From Hemibagrus wyckioides (Eukaryota; Chordata; Actinopteri; Siluriformes; Bagridae): a stretch of 64,000 nt of DNA. This document shows positions 39,940 through 51,083 of the stretch, piece by piece. Numbering within the stretch: the first letter of the stretch is position 1; the number at the start of each line of letters is the position of its first letter. The stretch lies in assembly GCF_019097595.1 (NCBI RefSeq), contig NC_080710.1, positions 16,240,780 through 16,304,779 of the forward strand. Direction: 5' to 3'. The notes beneath the pieces are model-generated. The model did no database searches, had not been told where the DNA came from, and was given only the letters and a program-made list of their open reading frames with translations. Made by a program: the position numbers and the translations under genes.

Positions 39940-40018
39940 ATTTTTCTTGGAACCTGAAGCAGTCTCTGGCAAAAGAATTTCCTTTGGGATTAATAGAGTT
40001 TTATCTTATCTTATCTTA
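39940..40018 (+). mobile_element. LINE 3'-end fragment with (TTATC)n tail
   Basis: AAAAGAATTTCCTTTGGGAT, TAATAGAGTTTTATC and then repeats of TTATC resemble the 3' terminus of fish LINEs (the TTTCCCTTTGGGATCAATAAAG type). Only about 80 bp remain. Confidence 0.5.
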
Positions 40019-41947
40019 ACTTTACTTGTATTGTGAACACCAAAAGCACTGATGACATTTGCAGCTACTTTTTCGATTCCCTTTTACAAGAATGAAGATG
40101 TTATGTATTTAAAAATATATTATCAATTTGCATGCCTATTCTGAATGACTGAAATTCATGTGTATAAGATGGAGCTCTCTTGTGTGCATATGAATGTGGT
40201 GCCCTCTGCAGCTCAACTGTGGACGTTTTTCGACTATGTGTACACTATGAACTACTTAAGAGTTCACTTACTCTGAACATCTGACTAAATCATCAAACAT
40301 AAATGATTCACTATTTTACAACTAACACTCTATTATGGAAAATACCTCCATGAAAGCTGCAATACTTAACTCTGTGTGAGATTAGATCATGAGATTAGAT
40401 TCTAGTGATATTTATCTATTTCTTTATATTGACAGGTTATGCTGAATTATCCCAATCACTTATAATCAATTCATCAGTTTCATTAAGTCTTTTCTGCTAT
40501 TCACTGTTATTTCATTAAAGAGAAAAATATATTTTAAGGGCTCGTTGTTATTTAGAATAATCACTAGATGGCAGTCTGGTCCCAAAATCCAACATCAAGT
40601 CTGCTATTATTTGTAGTGTTGAAATCTAGGCAAGAATAAATCAGATGACAATTCATGAACACAGAGCATTTTACTGGAATGAAAAGCCACAGGGTCACTT
40701 ATGCTACAGTTTGCTTTCATTTTTCTGGTAATGGTAATGTCCCAAATTAAGATGTATAGCCCTAAATGTAACACTTGGTGCACTTCCTAACCATTTTGCT
40801 ATTTAAATCCACTAAACACAGCTAAGCCCAGAGTAAATTAAGGCTTAGTATAGACCACATAAGATTTTCAGTTGACTGGATAGATGTATCCCTGGCTGGT
40901 GTTTGTCTATTGCCCCTAGCCGTCTAACCAAAACACTTGAATACCATTAAGAGATAGTTTGTGGACTCTCAGTGACAAACCATTAATCATTCTCTGGTAT
41001 GTGGAAAATGCTGATACACACACCTGTAAGGTAGATCCAGAGACAATTCTAACACAATTCTAGCAAAACCTTCCCACTTGCTTGGAGCTAGTGCATGAAA
41101 CTCTTATGATAGGTTTCAGGGTTTGGAATCTGCTGTATCGAAGTGACCTTTATCTCTGGGATCGCAGGTCCGGGCTGATGAATAATGGGCAGGGAGGTCA
41201 CACACATACACATATCACCTTCTGTGGAAAATCAAAGAACTTTTAACACAGAAAATTATGGCTGATGACCTACAGGAATATATTAAAAGGCATTAAAAGG
41301 CAAAACGGATATTAAAAGGCACAAACTGTTAAAAAAAACATTAAATACAATCAGTCTATAAAATGTCTTGATATTATGGAGGCTTTGTGCTGTTATTATT
41401 CCTTGGGCTTAACTTAATATTGATTTTTAAAGGTGCTAAGAATTTGGAAATCAATATTTAAGAGAAAAATGTCACTCTGAAAATGCAGCTCAAACTGGTT
41501 GACCATTGTTTCCAGTAGTTAAAGGTCACTGTTACTTGTTTAAACTGATCAATAAATGTTTGACATATTTTAATTGCACTGCTACTGTGACAAATATTAC
41601 TGGTTTCTGGTCAAGCATTTCTAGCAGCAATTTAGAAACTGTTTCCTTCGTACCAGCATCTAACAGCTGGCAAAAATGGGCTACTAGTTTCACCAGCTTG
41701 CCCTGTGCTTTGCTGCTAGTACCAACTCTGAACTTAATAGCTTTATAGTAATTAAAGTTGCAGCAATAGTCACAGCATTGCTATAATTAGCATCATCGGT
41801 CTAATGCAATTCTACAAATAGCACGTCACTATATACCATGATTTCAACCTTGTAAAATCTGCGACCAATATGCTGTCTTTTTGTCTACAGTGCATCAGAC
41901 AGTTGCACGGTTGCAGGTAATGTGACAGCAGCAGACATTTGAAGTGT
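40019..41947. other. intergenic, no gene seen
   Basis: AT-rich, no gene. Around 41281-41325 a short unit ATTAAAAGGCA occurs three times in near tandem. A short frame at 41506-41748 has no support. Confidence 0.6.
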
Positions 41948-42062
41948 ACACTGATTAGCAATAACATTAAAACTACCCAAAACAGCTCTGAATGGTCAAG
42001 GAATAGACTCCACAAAACCTCTAAAGGTGTGCTGTGATATCTGGCACCAAGACATTAGCAAG
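41948..42062. mobile_element. DNA-transposon remnant
   Basis: Starts with CACTGATTAGCAATAACATT, resembling a Tc1-type terminal repeat (compare 33513). It continues with AAAACCTCTAAAGGTGTGCT and GTGATATCTGGCACCAAGAC, segments common in fish repeats of that kind. Strongly decayed. Confidence 0.45.
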
Positions 42063-42094
42063 AGATCATGTTATGGCTGGTTGGTGTAGAATTA

Positions 42095-42315
42095 CTTGCT
42101 TGGTGAAGAGGTAGGTATTTATATGAAGACAGCCAGTGACTTAGCTGTTCAGACACTCAGGGGGAGGAGTTTATTCCACAACATGGGTGCAAAGACAAAG
42201 AGTCTTAATACATGTCTGCTGTGTATTTTAAAGGATGGTGAGTTCAGCTGAGGTGTACACGGATGCTTAAAGAGAGCAATGGGGTTTGATAAGTGTCTTA
42301 ATGTGTGTTTCCATA
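42095..42315. mobile_element. unclassified teleost interspersed repeat
   Basis: Contains TGGTGAAGAGGTAGGTATTT, GAAGACAGCCAGTGACTTAG, TGTTCAGACACTCAGGGGGA and GGTGCAAAGACAAAGAGTCT. I recognise this arrangement from fish genomes as a repeat, but I cannot assign a class with confidence. Confidence 0.45.
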
Positions 42316-42426
42316 AACATAACACAGTTTGAGCTGCTCAGACTGGTTGACCATCTTTTTCTGCTGCTGTTATTTTCCACTTCATTATGACCTTATTAAT
42401 TAGTCATTGAATTGATATTTTGGAAT

Positions 42427-42609
42427 CGCTTTGCGTGTGGCCCTGCGATGGACTGGCGACCTGTCCAGGGTGTACCCCTGCCTTTCGCCCTACGTGCGCT
42501 GGGATAGGCTCCAGCAGACCCCCGTGACCCTAGGAATCCTAGGAATAAGCGGGTATAGACAATGAATGAATGAATGAATGAATGAATGAATGAATGAATG
42601 AATGAATGA
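42427..42609 (+). mobile_element. retroposon 3' end with (AATG)n tail
   Basis: CCTGCGATGGACTGGCGACC, TGTCCAGGGTGTACCCCTGC, GATAGGCTCCAGCAGACCCC and AAGCGGGTATAGAC are followed by about twelve AATG units at 42561-42609. This is the widespread fish LINE/SINE 3' end with its tetranucleotide tail. Compared with the copy at 22795-23013 it is better preserved. Confidence 0.75.
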
Positions 42610-42651
42610 ATCTCTTAGCTTGTCAAACCATTTTTTTTTAGCAGGGAGGTA

Positions 42652-43036
42652 CACTATATTGCCAAAAGTTTTGGGACACCCAGGTGAATTCAGGTATTGT
42701 TTTTCAAGGGTTGGGTTAGTTCCAGTGAACCAAGTGTACCAAGATATTTTGGACAATTTCATGCTCCCAACTTTGTGGGAACAGTTTGGAGATGACCCCT
42801 TCCTGTTCCAACAGGTCCTGGAGAAACGTTTCATTTCATTATGTACTGCATCAGCTATATGTATTTGAAATGACAATAAATCTTCTTGCATCTTGAATCT
42901 TGACTGCACACCAGTGCACAAAGCAAGATCCATAAAGACATGAATGAGTGAGTTTGGTGTGGAGGAACTTGACTGGCCTGCACAGAGTCCTGACCACAAC
43001 CTGATAGGGATGAATTACAGTGGAGACTATATAGTG
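42652..43036 (+). mobile_element. Tc1-like element, deleted and interrupted
   Basis: Left end CACTATATTGCCAAAAG; right end in reverse complement CACTATATAGTCTCC; TA dinucleotides flank both (42650-42651 and 43037-43038). The inside has the transposase-derived segments GACAATTTCATGCTCCCAAC, GCACAAAGCAAGATCCATAA and CACAGAGTCCTGACCACAAC, all in plus orientation. It is interrupted by an 87-bp foreign segment at 42814-42900. Confidence 0.8.
42814..42900 (+). mobile_element. LINE-like 3' tip nested in the Tc1 element
   Basis: The sister copy at 45751 reads straight through the junction (CTGTTCCAACATGACTG). Here 87 bases intervene, including GAGAAACGTTTCATTTC, GTATTTGAAATGACAATAAA and a tail of CTTGAATCTTGA type. 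That matches the 3' tip of a fish LINE with short tail repeats, severely 5'-truncated. Confidence 0.65.
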
Positions 43037-43379
43037 TAGGCAGGGACTGGTCTTTTGTTTGCCTTTGTATGAGAGCATCATTCTTTTAAATCTAATGCAG
43101 AAGCCAGAAGAGGGAATACAAGCAATGATGGCGATGTGGGAGAACCTGAGAAGATCAGGTGCGTTGTAGATCAGTTGCAGTGGTGGCATGCAGGGGCAAC
43201 ATGAGACAAGGGACAATTTAAACTGCAATAAACTGTAGTAAACTGAGTTGACGTTAGTTGATCTAGCCACAGACGTTATCCTTGCCCCTTTATAAAATGC
43301 CGATTTCCCCAATCTATGAGCTATGTGAGTATTATTATTATACTGAATGGGTCCGTTAATTAGCACTCCTAGTGCCTAC

Positions 43380-43565
43380 GTCGATGTGACGTCCGTGTAT
43401 TGCGCATGCCCAGTAGCGCGCTCTGCAGCTGTTGAGGGCGGAGAGCCGCTCGCGCAGACAGCTGCTTCCACACTAAAAGCAGGAACTGTAATATGTGTGT
43501 ATGTGTGTGTCTGTGAGTGAGTGTGTGAGTGAGTGAGTGTGTGTGTGAGTGAATGCGAGTGTGAG
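43380..43565 (+). promoter_or_regulatory. candidate SNRK promoter (CpG-rich, TATA-less)
   Basis: CpG-dense block in AT-rich surroundings with TGACGTCC (CRE-like) at 43387-43394, TGCGCATGCC (NRF1-like) at 43401-43410, and GTAGCGCG and CCGCTCGCGC nearby. It is followed by a GT/GAGT-rich simple repeat at about 43496-43565 and the candidate non-coding exon 1. Position and orientation fit SNRK. Transcription start not determined. Confidence 0.6.
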
Positions 43566-43717
43566 AGAGCGCCGCTAGAGTCAAACCTCAAGCGCTAAGC
43601 TCCATTCTCAAAGCTTTTGTCTAACGCCTTTAAATGTGGATCAAATAACGCGATCCACTTCTTTATTTTCGGGCGCAGTCGAGGGTTTATTTTTTTTAAT
43701 GTTCCCCGGAACGAGTG
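43566..43717 (+). other. candidate non-coding first exon of SNRK
   Basis: CpG-containing leader ending at a strong donor (ACGAGTG/GTAAGTCC, junction 43717/43718). No long frame is present. The exon start is not defined; the lower bound used here is arbitrary. The next SNRK exon begins with an acceptor at 50366/50367, giving a 6.6-kb intron. Confidence 0.5.
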
Positions 43718-45750
43718 GTAAGTCCAACAACTAACGATACATTAGTTAGCTAGTCAGCGAGTGGATTAGGAGCTAACAAGCGCTTGCTAGCCAGTAAGCT
43801 AGATCTTGCTAGCCATCAATAATTGTCCACTTGTTTTAGTGTTGTGGTCCGGAGACTTTAGCACTTTAACACATGATCTGTGTGATCGTGTTACTGTCGG
43901 TGGAGCTAACTGGTCAGTGTGGTTAGCTGTGGTGTGTTTAAATACTGCTCTGTTAATCCAGCATCACCGCCGGTCTGGGATAGAGTAACGTGCTATGTAG
44001 CTAGGTGTGTAGCTAAGGAGGTTGGTTTTAGCTAGCGAGCTTCAGATGGCCCTTTCCGGTTAGACTCCTGCCGTAAGCTAGCTTTGTGCCTCGCTGGGTA
44101 GAAGCATTGCACGCCTGCAATATAGAAATACATCACATTTGATACAAATTTGTAGGAGAATACTTTGTGATATTTTCCAGGAGTGTATCATCACCAGCGT
44201 GTTATACCTCATACGGCGTGCTCACTCTTTGGCATGCCAAAATCCACACTACTGTCAAATCAGAGCATAGCGCAGCTTGTATTGTTTATACATAAAATAC
44301 AAAATATGTAATCGCGCATTTGATTTAGTCTCTTGATTTAAGGTAAGTATTGATATTAATCACCGAAACATACACAGGTTTAGGACAGTGGGCAAGCTCA
44401 CTAACAAGCTAAGTAGCAGTAAGCTCCACCTTTCATAGTTTTTGTACTCAACAACTGAGTCATACTTCTGTACTATAAAAAAAATTTCATTCACAAATTT
44501 GACATTTTTGTTTATTGTTCACAGAATCATCATAGGACTATTAAAGGAAACATGCACACTGAAATACAAATATGTGACGTGTTTAGTAATTCAGGTGCTG
44601 ATTTGTTGGTTGGTGTTATGATGTCACAAGATTGTTGCGGTGTCCGTGTCGTGCTGATGTCACAGGGGGACATACTAGCGCAGTTTACTAGGACCAAGCG
44701 TTTCAGAAATTACAAAGCCGATGGATGGTGTTTGGATTTCTCTGATCCTCGAAAGAATTGGCGAGAGCGTCTCTAGCTCGCCAACATCCCCGAATGCACT
44801 ACTGCTATGTGATGCATTTGTGCTGAGTTAAAGCAATGACTCCGGCTTGATGGCAATCTGCAAACTGAGAAGCTTGCTTGTTGATGGTGATATTATCATG
44901 AAATTTGAAGCTGTTAGGAGCTGCCCTGTTTGAGTTGAGTGTACAAGTGTGGAGGTGAGAAGGCTGGATAAGGACTGAAGGATTAAGCGCTGCTGCATCT
45001 CTTTAGGTAGTGATGAAACCTAACCCAGTTAAATCTCACTCGTACCAGTATGTATAGTTATGGGTAGGAAACTCTTCACCAACGTGAAATTAGACCTACA
45101 TTTTGATAAAAGATGAATCGACTAATAACAAGTCTGCTCAGAACTGAATTAGATATTAATAATCTTTTTTTTTTTTTTTGGAACACATTTGTGAGCTGCA
45201 TAATGCAGTAATTTTTGAGAACTTGGATCATCTTGTAGATTCATAGCTACAGACATGAGAAATTACTCATGATTCAATACTCATTTAATTACTCATTAAT
45301 TCATAGGGCTGGAAAAGGTGTCCCAAATCTTTGTTTTTTCTCATTTCCATGACTGTATGAACAGAAAGTACATTCGTCTTAATCGCTGCTGCGTCTCGCA
45401 AGGTTTGTGTGTGTTGACATGGACTGTTACTTTTGTAAACAATCTCTAGTGTAAGACTTTCTTGCTACGAGCTGCAGTCTGAGTTGTGTTAAGAACAAAC
45501 GAACACGGCTTTAACGGTTAATCCACCTGAGCAACACTTGCAGCACATAAGCACATAAGCATGTTTATTATTGAAACCTGCTGAGGCTCAAATAGAACAA
45601 CATGTTTAGAGCATGAGAATGATCGGCAGTGGCTTATGGTTCCTGTTCATGTTTTTGTTAACGTTTCAATTGCCAGTTAGCTCTTGTACAATCATTAAAC
45701 TGTTACTCTCTATACAAACAGCTCATTTTAGTTAACATTGCTTTAACATG
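43718..45750 (+). other. SNRK first intron (part 1)
   Basis: Intronic sequence, partly GC-balanced close to the promoter. A 74-codon frame at 44552-44776 has no recognisable domain or splice context. No gene supported. Confidence 0.6.
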
Positions 45751-46025
45751 CACTATATTGCCAAAAGTTTTGGGACACCCTAATTCAAATCATTGAATTC
45801 AGGGGTTGGGCTCAGCCCCTTAGTTCCAGTTAAAGAAACTCTTAATGCTTCAGCATACCAAGACATTTTGGACAATTTAATTCTCCCAACTCTGTTCCAA
45901 CATGACTGTGCACCAGTGCACAAAGCAAGGTCCATAAAGATATGGATGAGTGAGTTTGGTGTGGAGGAACTTGACTTGCCAGCACACCATTGGGATGAAT
46001 TAGAGCAGAGACCACGAGCCAGACT
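45751..46025 (+). mobile_element. Tc1-like element, 3'-truncated
   Basis: Begins CACTATATTGCCAAAAG, then CTTAATGCTTCAGCATACC, TTCCAACATGACTGTGCACC, GCACAAAGCAAGGTCCATAA and GGGATGAATTAGAGCAGAG, in the same order as the 42652 copy. It stops at a T-run starting at 46025. The lack of a right terminal repeat marks it as truncated. Confidence 0.75.
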
Positions 46026-46965
46026 TTTTTTTTTTTTTTTGGTGGATCAGTAGTGATAAAATGAATGATCAGAATTTCTCCAACTCCTACTTCTCCAACT
46101 CATATCGTTCTGTGTTAATGTTTTGTACTATGCACTTGCTCTGTGTGCACTGCTGTCTTGTGTATGAATATTGAAAGGTTAGTATCATCTCAAATGAATC
46201 ACTAACGCTTTTTTAAATTTAACTGGTAGTAGTTTTTAAGTCGATGGCACATGATAAACACACATTAGGCGAAGCTGTTAGCTTTAGCAGAATACAACGA
46301 ATTTTTTTTAATTATTCATTTTTTTTCCTCATACAGAGTCAGGACCTGGTAGCCCCGCCCTTTTTTCAACTATATTAGCAAAGCCGAAGTGTCCAACATT
46401 CCACACTTTTATCTGGTAAATAAATTTCTTTCAGCTGTATAAGTGCATTATCCAGGTACTTGAAGTGCACATCTTGTTTGAATTTTCACTGTGAACACAC
46501 TTCTCACACTACTACATAAAAGAGTAGAATAGTGTATAAGTATAAGGTATAAAGTCGGCTAGTGTTAATCACCTGCACTGTTATTAGCTATAAATTACAC
46601 TCGCTCACATGGAAGGTGTGAAGCAGCTGTGGAAAAGGCTGAAAATCTACTTAAACAGGACAACAAAAACTTTTGACACCTTTTATTGCAAGAGGCTGGG
46701 TGTTATTTTCTTTCTCAGTTAGTTCAATGAGCAGCATGGAAATTTGTGAGCTGTCAATAATGTAAAGCTCGCATTTCATCTTTCACTTTTCAGCCTGCTG
46801 ATATTTTACAGTTCATGCTTTGGACTGTCGCTGCCGGAATTTAACCAGCACTTTGCCCAGATTTCTGCATTTTTGTTGCGACACTGATTTTAGAGCCCTG
46901 ACTGATATTATACTATAAAACAATAAAAATAGGTATTTGAATGTAAGCCAGCTAAATAGATAGTA
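46026..46965 (+). other. SNRK first intron (part 2)
   Basis: AT-rich intron between two transposon copies. No gene or repeat recognised beyond a T-run at 46025-46040. Confidence 0.6.
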
Positions 46966-47697
46966 CAGTAATACCTCGCAGATCCGCGCAATTTTCTGTG
47001 GAATCTAACTAATTTGCATCCATGAATTTTTTGCAGACCCACAGATTCCTGCAAAAGTGTTTACGGCTAATTTTGTGGCAGTTTAAGCATTTTCATGCTT
47101 TTTAATATAAAATTATTTTAAAACAAAGTTTAGTTTATTAATTTAGTAATATAAATATAAAAGTAAAATCAACAAAATATCAGTATAAATAAAATATAAA
47201 TGTTATTAATGATATTGAATGTCGCCGATATCACGTATGTACAGTACAGCCATTACGACACGCTATTGGCTGGAACGGTTGGAAGTAGCCAATCACAGAG
47301 CATTAACAATTTTTTTCCTAGCTGCTGATTAGCTGGTAGCTATGATGCTTTGTATGCGTGATGTCGCGGTTCATCTCCGCGCCCCTTGTACTCGGTTCAA
47401 CACGCGCGTATATTCCATGAATGAGTGAGCTCAGTGATTTTTCCCTGTTTTTTATACAGGCGTTACTGTACTCTATTTTTACGTCAAACATTTTTCTTTT
47501 TTAAGGGTAATGTATTAAGCTAACTCTTAAATGAAATTAAAGTGTTTTGGGAGCATGACTGGGGTCATATTTAGGGTTTATTTCTAAAAATAAGCATTTA
47601 CAGTACAGTATTAGCATTTTTAGTGACTCGACCGAAAAACCTCATCATTCGCGATGGTTCCTGGAACATAACCTCGCAGATGTGTGAGGTGTTACTG
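46966..47697. mobile_element. pogo/Tigger-like non-autonomous DNA element
   Basis: Left end CAGTAATACCTCGCAGATCC; right end in reverse complement CAGTAACACCTCACACATCT; TA at both flanks (46964-46965 and 47698-47699). The CAGTA(A/T)ACCTC ends and TA target site fit the pogo/Tigger branch of Tc1/mariner. Length 732 bp; the interior is AT-rich with no transposase frame, so it is non-autonomous or decayed. The strand cannot be set. Confidence 0.7.
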
Positions 47698-49804
47698 TAT
47701 ATAATACACACACGCTTTTCTATTCCATGATGGAACAATGGTTCAACAAATGGACCCACATATTAACAAGGCTTGTTAAAGCAGTGAGTGAGTCCTTTAG
47801 CCTCCTGCCCACACAAAAGCATGTACTCTAACCATAAGGCCTTCAGTCTCATCCTGATAACGATTTCACTACATTTAAAAAAGAAAATATTAGCCCTGAA
47901 CAATGTAGTGGCTCAGTACTGACATTTTCTAAATGTCTTTAATGCCAGTAAACAGGTTTTTCTTTAATCTTGTTAAATGGAAGTGCAGTCATATCGAAGT
48001 ATGTATTTTATCCATCTACACACCTCAGAATTGTTTTTCAAGCACGTCACATTAATACTATTTGCTCCAATTACTTTAGCACCTTTAATTACATGTGACT
48101 GTCTCTATGATGATGTTGTTTGATGGTATTTAAAACATGCATAGAGAACGTCATTGTCGTCAAGTCACGTTGCATTTAACCACAGTGGACCACACCCAAA
48201 ACAAGTAAAGCTTCGACAGCCACAACTGCTGAGTAATTACATATCGCTTTAAAATAGCAAAATCCAAACACATATTTCACAGAAAACTGAAGTCATCGAG
48301 CTGCAATGCATGTCTGTGGCAGAGCAAATGGGTTAAATAGACCTGACAATTAAACAGATGTGCTGAACAAATAACCAACAGCTCTGTAATTCATCATCAT
48401 CAATACATTCATCTATACAAGCTCAGATGAAGTCCCCTAGTAGACATACACATACACTAAGGGTCCAAGGGGATGCCGTGGTCTCTGTGAAGTAGTGTTC
48501 CAGCTGTAAAATATATATGTATATATTTAATATTTGAATAATTAGTTCATATATTCTGTACTGATAAGGCAAGCTCAAAGCTTAATTACTTTTATAGCCT
48601 TAATAAAAGAAAACCAGCAATAGATTACACATCACATTAAAGACTCTTCTGTGAGACATCACCCCATTCAGTTGAAATAAAGCTTAATGTTTGTAATTAT
48701 GTTAGTAGTTTGGTAAACCAAATGATAAGCAAGTCAAAGCAGGAGGTGTGCTTAAATAGTGAAAAATTACAACGGTAACAGAAACGATAGTTATTCATTA
48801 GAATGTCATTAAATGTGATGTGTTTTAATTCACATGTTGCTTTACTTCCTTGATGCTAGAATCGTATCAGCCAGTTTAGCTCTTATAATATGGTGAAACA
48901 GGTAACACCGTTCTGAGGATCATGTTCATTTTGCATAGTCTGCTATGATCATTTGATATGAACACACCCAACTTGTGATGATCTCTTGTGCAATCCTCAT
49001 TTTGCTCTGTTTTGTAACTTGGCTACACGGAAATGTAAAGAACACTTTTTGTAAATAAGCAAATTTAAGCTTGTGTAGGTAATTTACACTTACCTTTATT
49101 TAAATTTAATTTAATTATCACGTATTTAATTTAATTATCACATATTTGTTGTAGCTGTAATGCGAATAAAGCTTGAGGGGGAAATAACGGATTTATACAC
49201 TAAAGAGGCAGAATTTAACTATTTGAAAGCTTAGCTATAGAAAACTGCTAAAGTAGGTTTACATCTGACCACTGTGAAGTATTACGTTTTGGCACTACCT
49301 TGATGTTTATAAGCACTTAGTAATCTGGTGATGGGAAAGCTCATGAGTCAGTGAGGCATTTTGGATGGGAAGAGTAGTCTGATTGGTTACAGCCGTGTCA
49401 GAGATGGGAATTTAGCGTGTGGAGATTGCACAGATGACAGTCATTTAAGAGTCTGCAGTGCTGGAGCTCCATTTATTAGGCCCAAGCTGTGCCACTAGTT
49501 ATAGCTTCAGAAAGGCTCAGTGGCTCAGAATTACTGACAGACTTGAGGAAAGTGGTTGAATAACTATACGACTAGTAGAGCGTGCCGCTACCTCGTATTT
49601 AAACGCAAAGCCAAAAACCTCTCAGAAGCCCGAGTTCCTGGGAGAATAATGTCTTTATCACATTTAGGTGTACGTGCCAAAAATAGCTGGTATTATCACT
49701 TCTTAAGACAAAGGCTTTTTGGTGCTTGTGTTATGAATTTGTTCTTTAACACTCATTTGTGCTCATTCAGCCTCAAGAGCATGAGTGAGATCAGGTACTG
49801 ATGC
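47698..49804 (+). other. SNRK first intron (part 3)
   Basis: AT-rich intron. At 49098-49147 a unit of about 22 bases (TTTAATTTAATTATCAC) is repeated in tandem. No gene seen; a frame at 49556-49801 is unsupported. Confidence 0.6.
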
Positions 49805-49945
49805 TGGGTGTGAGGGCCTGGTGCACAACTGCATTCATCCCAAAGGTGTTCACTGGGGTTGAAGTCGGGATTCAGTATTCTTTTACTCCAACCTTGACAA
49901 ACCATGTCTTTATGGAGCTTCACTTTATTGTCAGACTGGAACATG
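49805..49945 (-). mobile_element. Tc1-like transposase remnant
   Basis: On the plus strand CATTCATCCCAAAGGTGTTC, GGGGTTGAAGTCGGGATTCA, CTCCAACCTTGACAAACCAT and GTCTTTATGGAGCTTCACTT match, in order, the reverse of the transposase segment seen in the 27.3-kb and 57.5-kb copies. No terminal repeats remain. Confidence 0.65.
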
Positions 49946-50366
49946 TTTGCAGTGGAGTTAATTCATGTCATTTCAAGGCATTTCTCTTGTGTTCCAGTGG
50001 ACTAGCTGAACAAGTGCTATTTTCCACTTCTCAGATCTTTGATGTTTCATGCTGAGGTGCTTGACATATGGGTATTAGTATTTGCGCTGCTAATGTTTAA
50101 AACAGAAATTTCCAGGTGACATCATTATTCAGACAGCAAAGGGAGATATTTTAAACTGTTTCAAAGACCAGAAGTGCTGATGACTAACATTTGACACAGT
50201 CATCCACATGTTGAATTTTTATCTCGCTGTCTAGACAAACTTTATAGACATGGAAAAAGAAATCAAAGCTTGGGTTTACCACATCATTCATTCAGAATAT
50301 AATGCGGCTTTAATAAAGGTTCATGTGTTCTGTTTTGTTTTTACAATGTTTCTCTCTGATTCGCAG

Positions 50367-50494
50367 GATCCTGGCATGATGGGTCTGCTGTTACCAGCCA
50401 GTGTGTTGAAGTGATCTGTCCTCCCCTTCTTCTGTAAACTCCTCCCCCTGGGGTTAAACCCCTCCTCCCATCCAGCTGGGGAGCAGCAGCAGTC
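50367..50494 (+). promoter_or_regulatory. SNRK 5' leader in first coding exon, with uORF
   Basis: An acceptor (CTCTGATTCGCAG) ends at 50366. The 128-base leader contains two adjacent ATGs at 50376 and 50379 that open a 12-codon frame, closed by TGA at 50412-50414. A pyrimidine-rich stretch follows before the SNRK start. A translational role of this uORF is inferred. Confidence 0.6.
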
Positions 50495-51083
50495 ATGGCA
50501 GGTGTGAAGCGTGGCTATGACGGCAAGATTGCCGGACTGTATGACCTGGACAAGACGTTGGGGCGCGGGCATTTCGCTGTGGTAAAGCTGGCACGCCACG
50601 TCTTCACCGGCGAGAAAGTGGCAGTGAAGGTCATCGACAAGACCAAGCTGGACACAGTTGCCACAGGACACCTATTCCAGGAGGTGCGCTGCATGAAGCT
50701 GGTGCAGCACCCTAACATTGTGCGCCTCTACGAAGTCATCGACACACAGACCAAGCTGTACCTGATCCTAGAGCTGGGGGACGGAGGCGACATGTTCGAC
50801 TACATCATGAAGCATGAGGAGGGGCTCAACGAGGAACTCGCTAAGAAATACTTTGCCCAGATTGTCCACGCAATTTCTTACTGCCACCGGCTGCATGTAG
50901 TGCATCGCGATTTGAAGCCTGAAAACGTGGTATTTTTCGAGAAGCAGGGCCTTGTTAAGCTTACTGACTTCGGCTTTAGTAATAAATTTCAGCCCGGGAA
51001 GAAGCTGACCACCAGCTGTGGCTCTTTGGCGTACTCTGCTCCAGAGATCCTGCTGGGGGACGAGTATGATGCACCTGCAGTAG
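50495..51083 (+). CDS. snrk: SNRK coding exon 1 (SNF-related serine/threonine kinase)
   Basis: Encodes residues 1-196 plus one base of Asp197; the donor is G/GTGAGT at 51083/51084. The kinase domain starts near residue 16. Visible parts are the glycine loop Gly23-Arg-Gly-His-Phe-Ala, catalytic Lys45 in Val-Ala-Val-Lys, Glu63 of helix C, catalytic loop His137-Arg-Asp139-Leu-Lys-Pro-Glu-Asn144, and Asp158-Phe-Gly. The T-loop Leu-Thr-Thr173-Ser-Cys-Gly and Ala-Pro-Glu follow. Thr173 is the known LKB1 site in this AMPK-related kinase. SNRK acts in cytosol and nucleus in metabolic and vascular regulation. The ATG chosen gives the family numbering exactly. All catalytic residues are present. Confidence 0.97.

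Noticed and set aside
43369..43591. Minus-strand frames in the SNRK promoter region
   Set aside because: They translate the GT/GAGT simple repeat as Ser/His/Thr runs and overlap the promoter.
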